Source: Jannaschia pagri (GTDB lineage: Bacteria > Pseudomonadota > Alphaproteobacteria > Rhodobacterales > Rhodobacteraceae). Taken from it: a stretch of DNA of 64,000 bases. Within the stretch, counting starts at the first letter, position 1, and each line of letters opens with the position of its first letter. Under the pieces are notes generated by a model. It did no database searches. It saw nothing but the letters and a program-made list of their open reading frames with translations, and had not been told where the DNA came from. The position numbers were made by a program, and so were the translations under genes. Location: assembly GCF_019655435.1 (NCBI RefSeq), contig NZ_BPFH01000002.1:186001-250000 (forward strand), in the 5' to 3' direction. Of this stretch, positions 62,293-64,000 are shown in pieces.

Positions 62293-64000
62293 ATGCCCAA
62301 ACGGGACGATATCAAGTCGATCATGATCATCGGGGCGGGGCCAATCGTCATCGGACAGGCCTGCGAATTCGACTACTCTGGCGCGCAAGCCTGTAAGGCC
62401 CTGCGCGAAGAAGGCTATCGCGTTATCCTGGTCAATTCGAACCCCGCGACGATCATGACCGATCCGGGCCTCGCCGATGCGACCTACATCGAGCCGATCA
62501 CGCCCGAGGTCGTCGCCAAGATCATCGAGAAGGAACGGCCTGACGCTCTGTTGCCGACGATGGGCGGACAAACGGGCCTGAACACCTCTTTGGCGCTGGA
62601 CGACATGGGCGTCCTCGAAAAGTTCGACGTGGAGCTGATCGGCGCCAAGCGGGATGCCATCGAAATGGCCGAGGACCGCAAATTGTTCCGCGAAGCCATG
62701 GACCGCCTGGGCATCGAGAACCCCAAGGCGCTGATCGTGGACGCGCCCAAGGTTGACGGGAAGTATGACATTGCGGCGGGCATGAAAAATGCCATGGACG
62801 CGCTAGAGCATGTGGGCCTGCCCGCGATCATCCGGCCCGCCTTTACACTGGGCGGCACTGGCGGTGGCGTGGCCTATAATCGCGCCGACTACGAAGCGAT
62901 CTGCCGCACCGGGTTGGAGGCTTCACCGGTTGCGCAGATCCTCGTGGATGAAAGCCTGCTCGGCTGGAAGGAATACGAGATGGAGGTCGTCCGCGACAAA
63001 GCGGACAATGCGATCATCGTCTGTTCCATCGAAAACGTGGACCCCATGGGCGTGCATACGGGCGATTCCATCACCGTGGCCCCGGCGCTGACGCTGACGG
63101 ACAAAGAATACCAAATCATGCGGACCCACTCGATCAACGTCCTACGGGAGATCGGGGTGGAGACCGGCGGTTCGAACGTCCAATGGGCCGTGAACCCAGC
63201 CGATGGCCGCATGGTGGTGATCGAGATGAACCCGCGGGTTTCACGGTCCTCGGCTTTGGCCTCCAAGGCGACGGGTTTCCCGATTGCAAAGATCGCCGCC
63301 AAGCTGGCCGTGGGCTTTACGCTGGACGAGTTGGACAACGACATCACCGGGGTCACCCCCGCCTCGTTCGAGCCGTCCATCGACTATGTCGTGACTAAGA
63401 TCCCGCGCTTCGCCTTTGAGAAGTTCCCGGGTGCCGAGCCGCTGCTCACCACGGCGATGAAGTCGGTGGGCGAAGCTATGGCCATCGGACGAACCTTCCA
63501 CGAAAGCGTGCAAAAGGCGCTCGCCTCCATGGAAACGGGTCTGACCGGGTTTGACGAAATCGAACTTCCTGATGACCCTGCCGCCATCCGCGCGGCGCTC
63601 GGTCGACAGACGCCTGACCGGCTGCGTGTTGTTGCCCAGGCCATGCGTCAAGGCTTGTCTAATAGCGATATTCACGCGGTCACGATGTTTGATTCGTGGT
63701 TCTTGGATCGGATCCGTGAAATCATAGACTTGGAAGCCGAGGTTCAGGCAGATGGCCTGCCGATTGAGGAAGCTGGACTTAGACGCCTCAAACAATTTGG
63801 CTTCACCGATGCACGTCTCGCCAAGTTGACGGGCCGCACCGAAGACAACGTCCGCCGGGCACGTCAAAACCTGGGCGTGGTTGCACAATTCAAACGGATC
63901 GACACCTGCGCCGCCGAGTTCGAGGCCCAGACGCCCTACATGTATTCCACCTACGAGGCGCCCGTCATGGGCGAGGCGGAATGCGAGAGCCGTCCGACAG
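62293..64000 (+). CDS. carB: Carbamoyl phosphate synthase large subunit, N-terminal part
   Basis: The first 569 codons are seen; the frame is open at the window end. The protein starts [18 protein letters not shown] and holds the first ATP-grasp (carboxyphosphate) half: [47 protein letters not shown] and [19 protein letters not shown], cited in parts, then the oligomerisation region ([14 protein letters not shown]). CarB with CarA makes carbamoyl phosphate for arginine and pyrimidines. The full protein is usually near 1,080-1,120 residues. Confidence 0.96.
   Translation, partial: MPKRDDIKSIMIIGAGPIVIGQACEFDYSGAQACKALREEGYRVILVNSNPATIMTDPGLADATYIEPITPEVVAKIIEKERPDALLPTMGGQTGLNTSLALDDMGVLEKFDVELIGAKRDAIEMAEDRKLFREAMDRLGIENPKALIVDAPKVDGKYDIAAGMKNAMDALEHVGLPAIIRPAFTLGGTGGGVAYNRADYEAICRTGLEASPVAQILVDESLLGWKEYEMEVVRDKADNAIIVCSIENVDPMGVHTGDSITVAPALTLTDKEYQIMRTHSINVLREIGVETGGSNVQWAVNPADGRMVVIEMNPRVSRSSALASKATGFPIAKIAAKLAVGFTLDELDNDITGVTPASFEPSIDYVVTKIPRFAFEKFPGAEPLLTTAMKSVGEAMAIGRTFHESVQKALASMETGLTGFDEIELPDDPAAIRAALGRQTPDRLRVVAQAMRQGLSNSDIHAVTMFDSWFLDRIREIIDLEAEVQADGLPIEEAGLRRLKQFGFTDARLAKLTGRTEDNVRRARQNLGVVAQFKRIDTCAAEFEAQTPYMYSTYEAPVMGEAECESRPT

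Overview
The window looks like a chromosomal segment of a high-GC alphaproteobacterium of the Rhodobacteraceae (Roseobacter-like). The evidence is gene content and order: accB-accC-lipoprotein-aat-DUF2155-NDUFA12, a GatCA amidotransferase pair, PreA/HydA pyrimidine catabolism with a RutR-type regulator, a ScfR/PccR-type regulator, a TTAA-N7-TTAA (CtrA-type) box, and an alphaproteobacterial RNase P RNA. There are no rRNA genes, phage genes or CRISPR arrays. All family calls come from reading the sequence; no database search was run.

Region 1 (1-14.5 kb) is a reductive pyrimidine catabolism locus: the end of preA, rutR, an M20 N-carbamoyl-amino-acid hydrolase, hydA, and an ABC transporter with an NMT1/THI5-type binding protein. 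Two RutR-type operators (2992-3007 and 9624-9639) tie the regulator, the hydrolase and the transporter together. Inserted in this locus are unusual cargo genes: an aerolysin-like protein (767-2116), a GIY-YIG nuclease framed by a perfect 27-bp inverted pair of palindromes (4289-4690), and an AT-richer islet with a PEP-CTERM-like surface protein (8035-9060). A second AT-richer islet (14.5-15.6 kb) follows the transporter.

Region 2 (15.7-23.5 kb) holds a lone DUF4415 protein, a beta-hydroxyacid dehydrogenase, a penicillin-acylase family hydrolase, a PIN protein overlapping an RlmI-like rRNA methyltransferase, and a FliM-like protein. Region 3 (22.2-36.2 kb) looks like a sensing and uptake module. 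On the minus strand lie a stand-alone receiver, a small membrane protein, an SLC5-STAC histidine kinase and the FliM-like protein, plus a ScfR-type regulator. Divergent from them are a LIV-type ABC transporter and acetyl-CoA synthetase. I infer that it handles acetate or other short-chain carboxylates or amides.

Region 4 (36.2-64 kb) is mostly housekeeping: accBC, aat, metY, a fused PilM/GspL- and GspC/PilP-like envelope protein, a cold-shock protein, an acyl-CoA synthetase, an ABC exporter, tRNA-Gly(TCC), gatCA, a cell-wall amidase, rnpB, rpmG, a DUF1501/DUF1800 pair, aspS, a HAD-like protein that has lost its nucleophile, and the first 569 codons of carB, cut by the window end.
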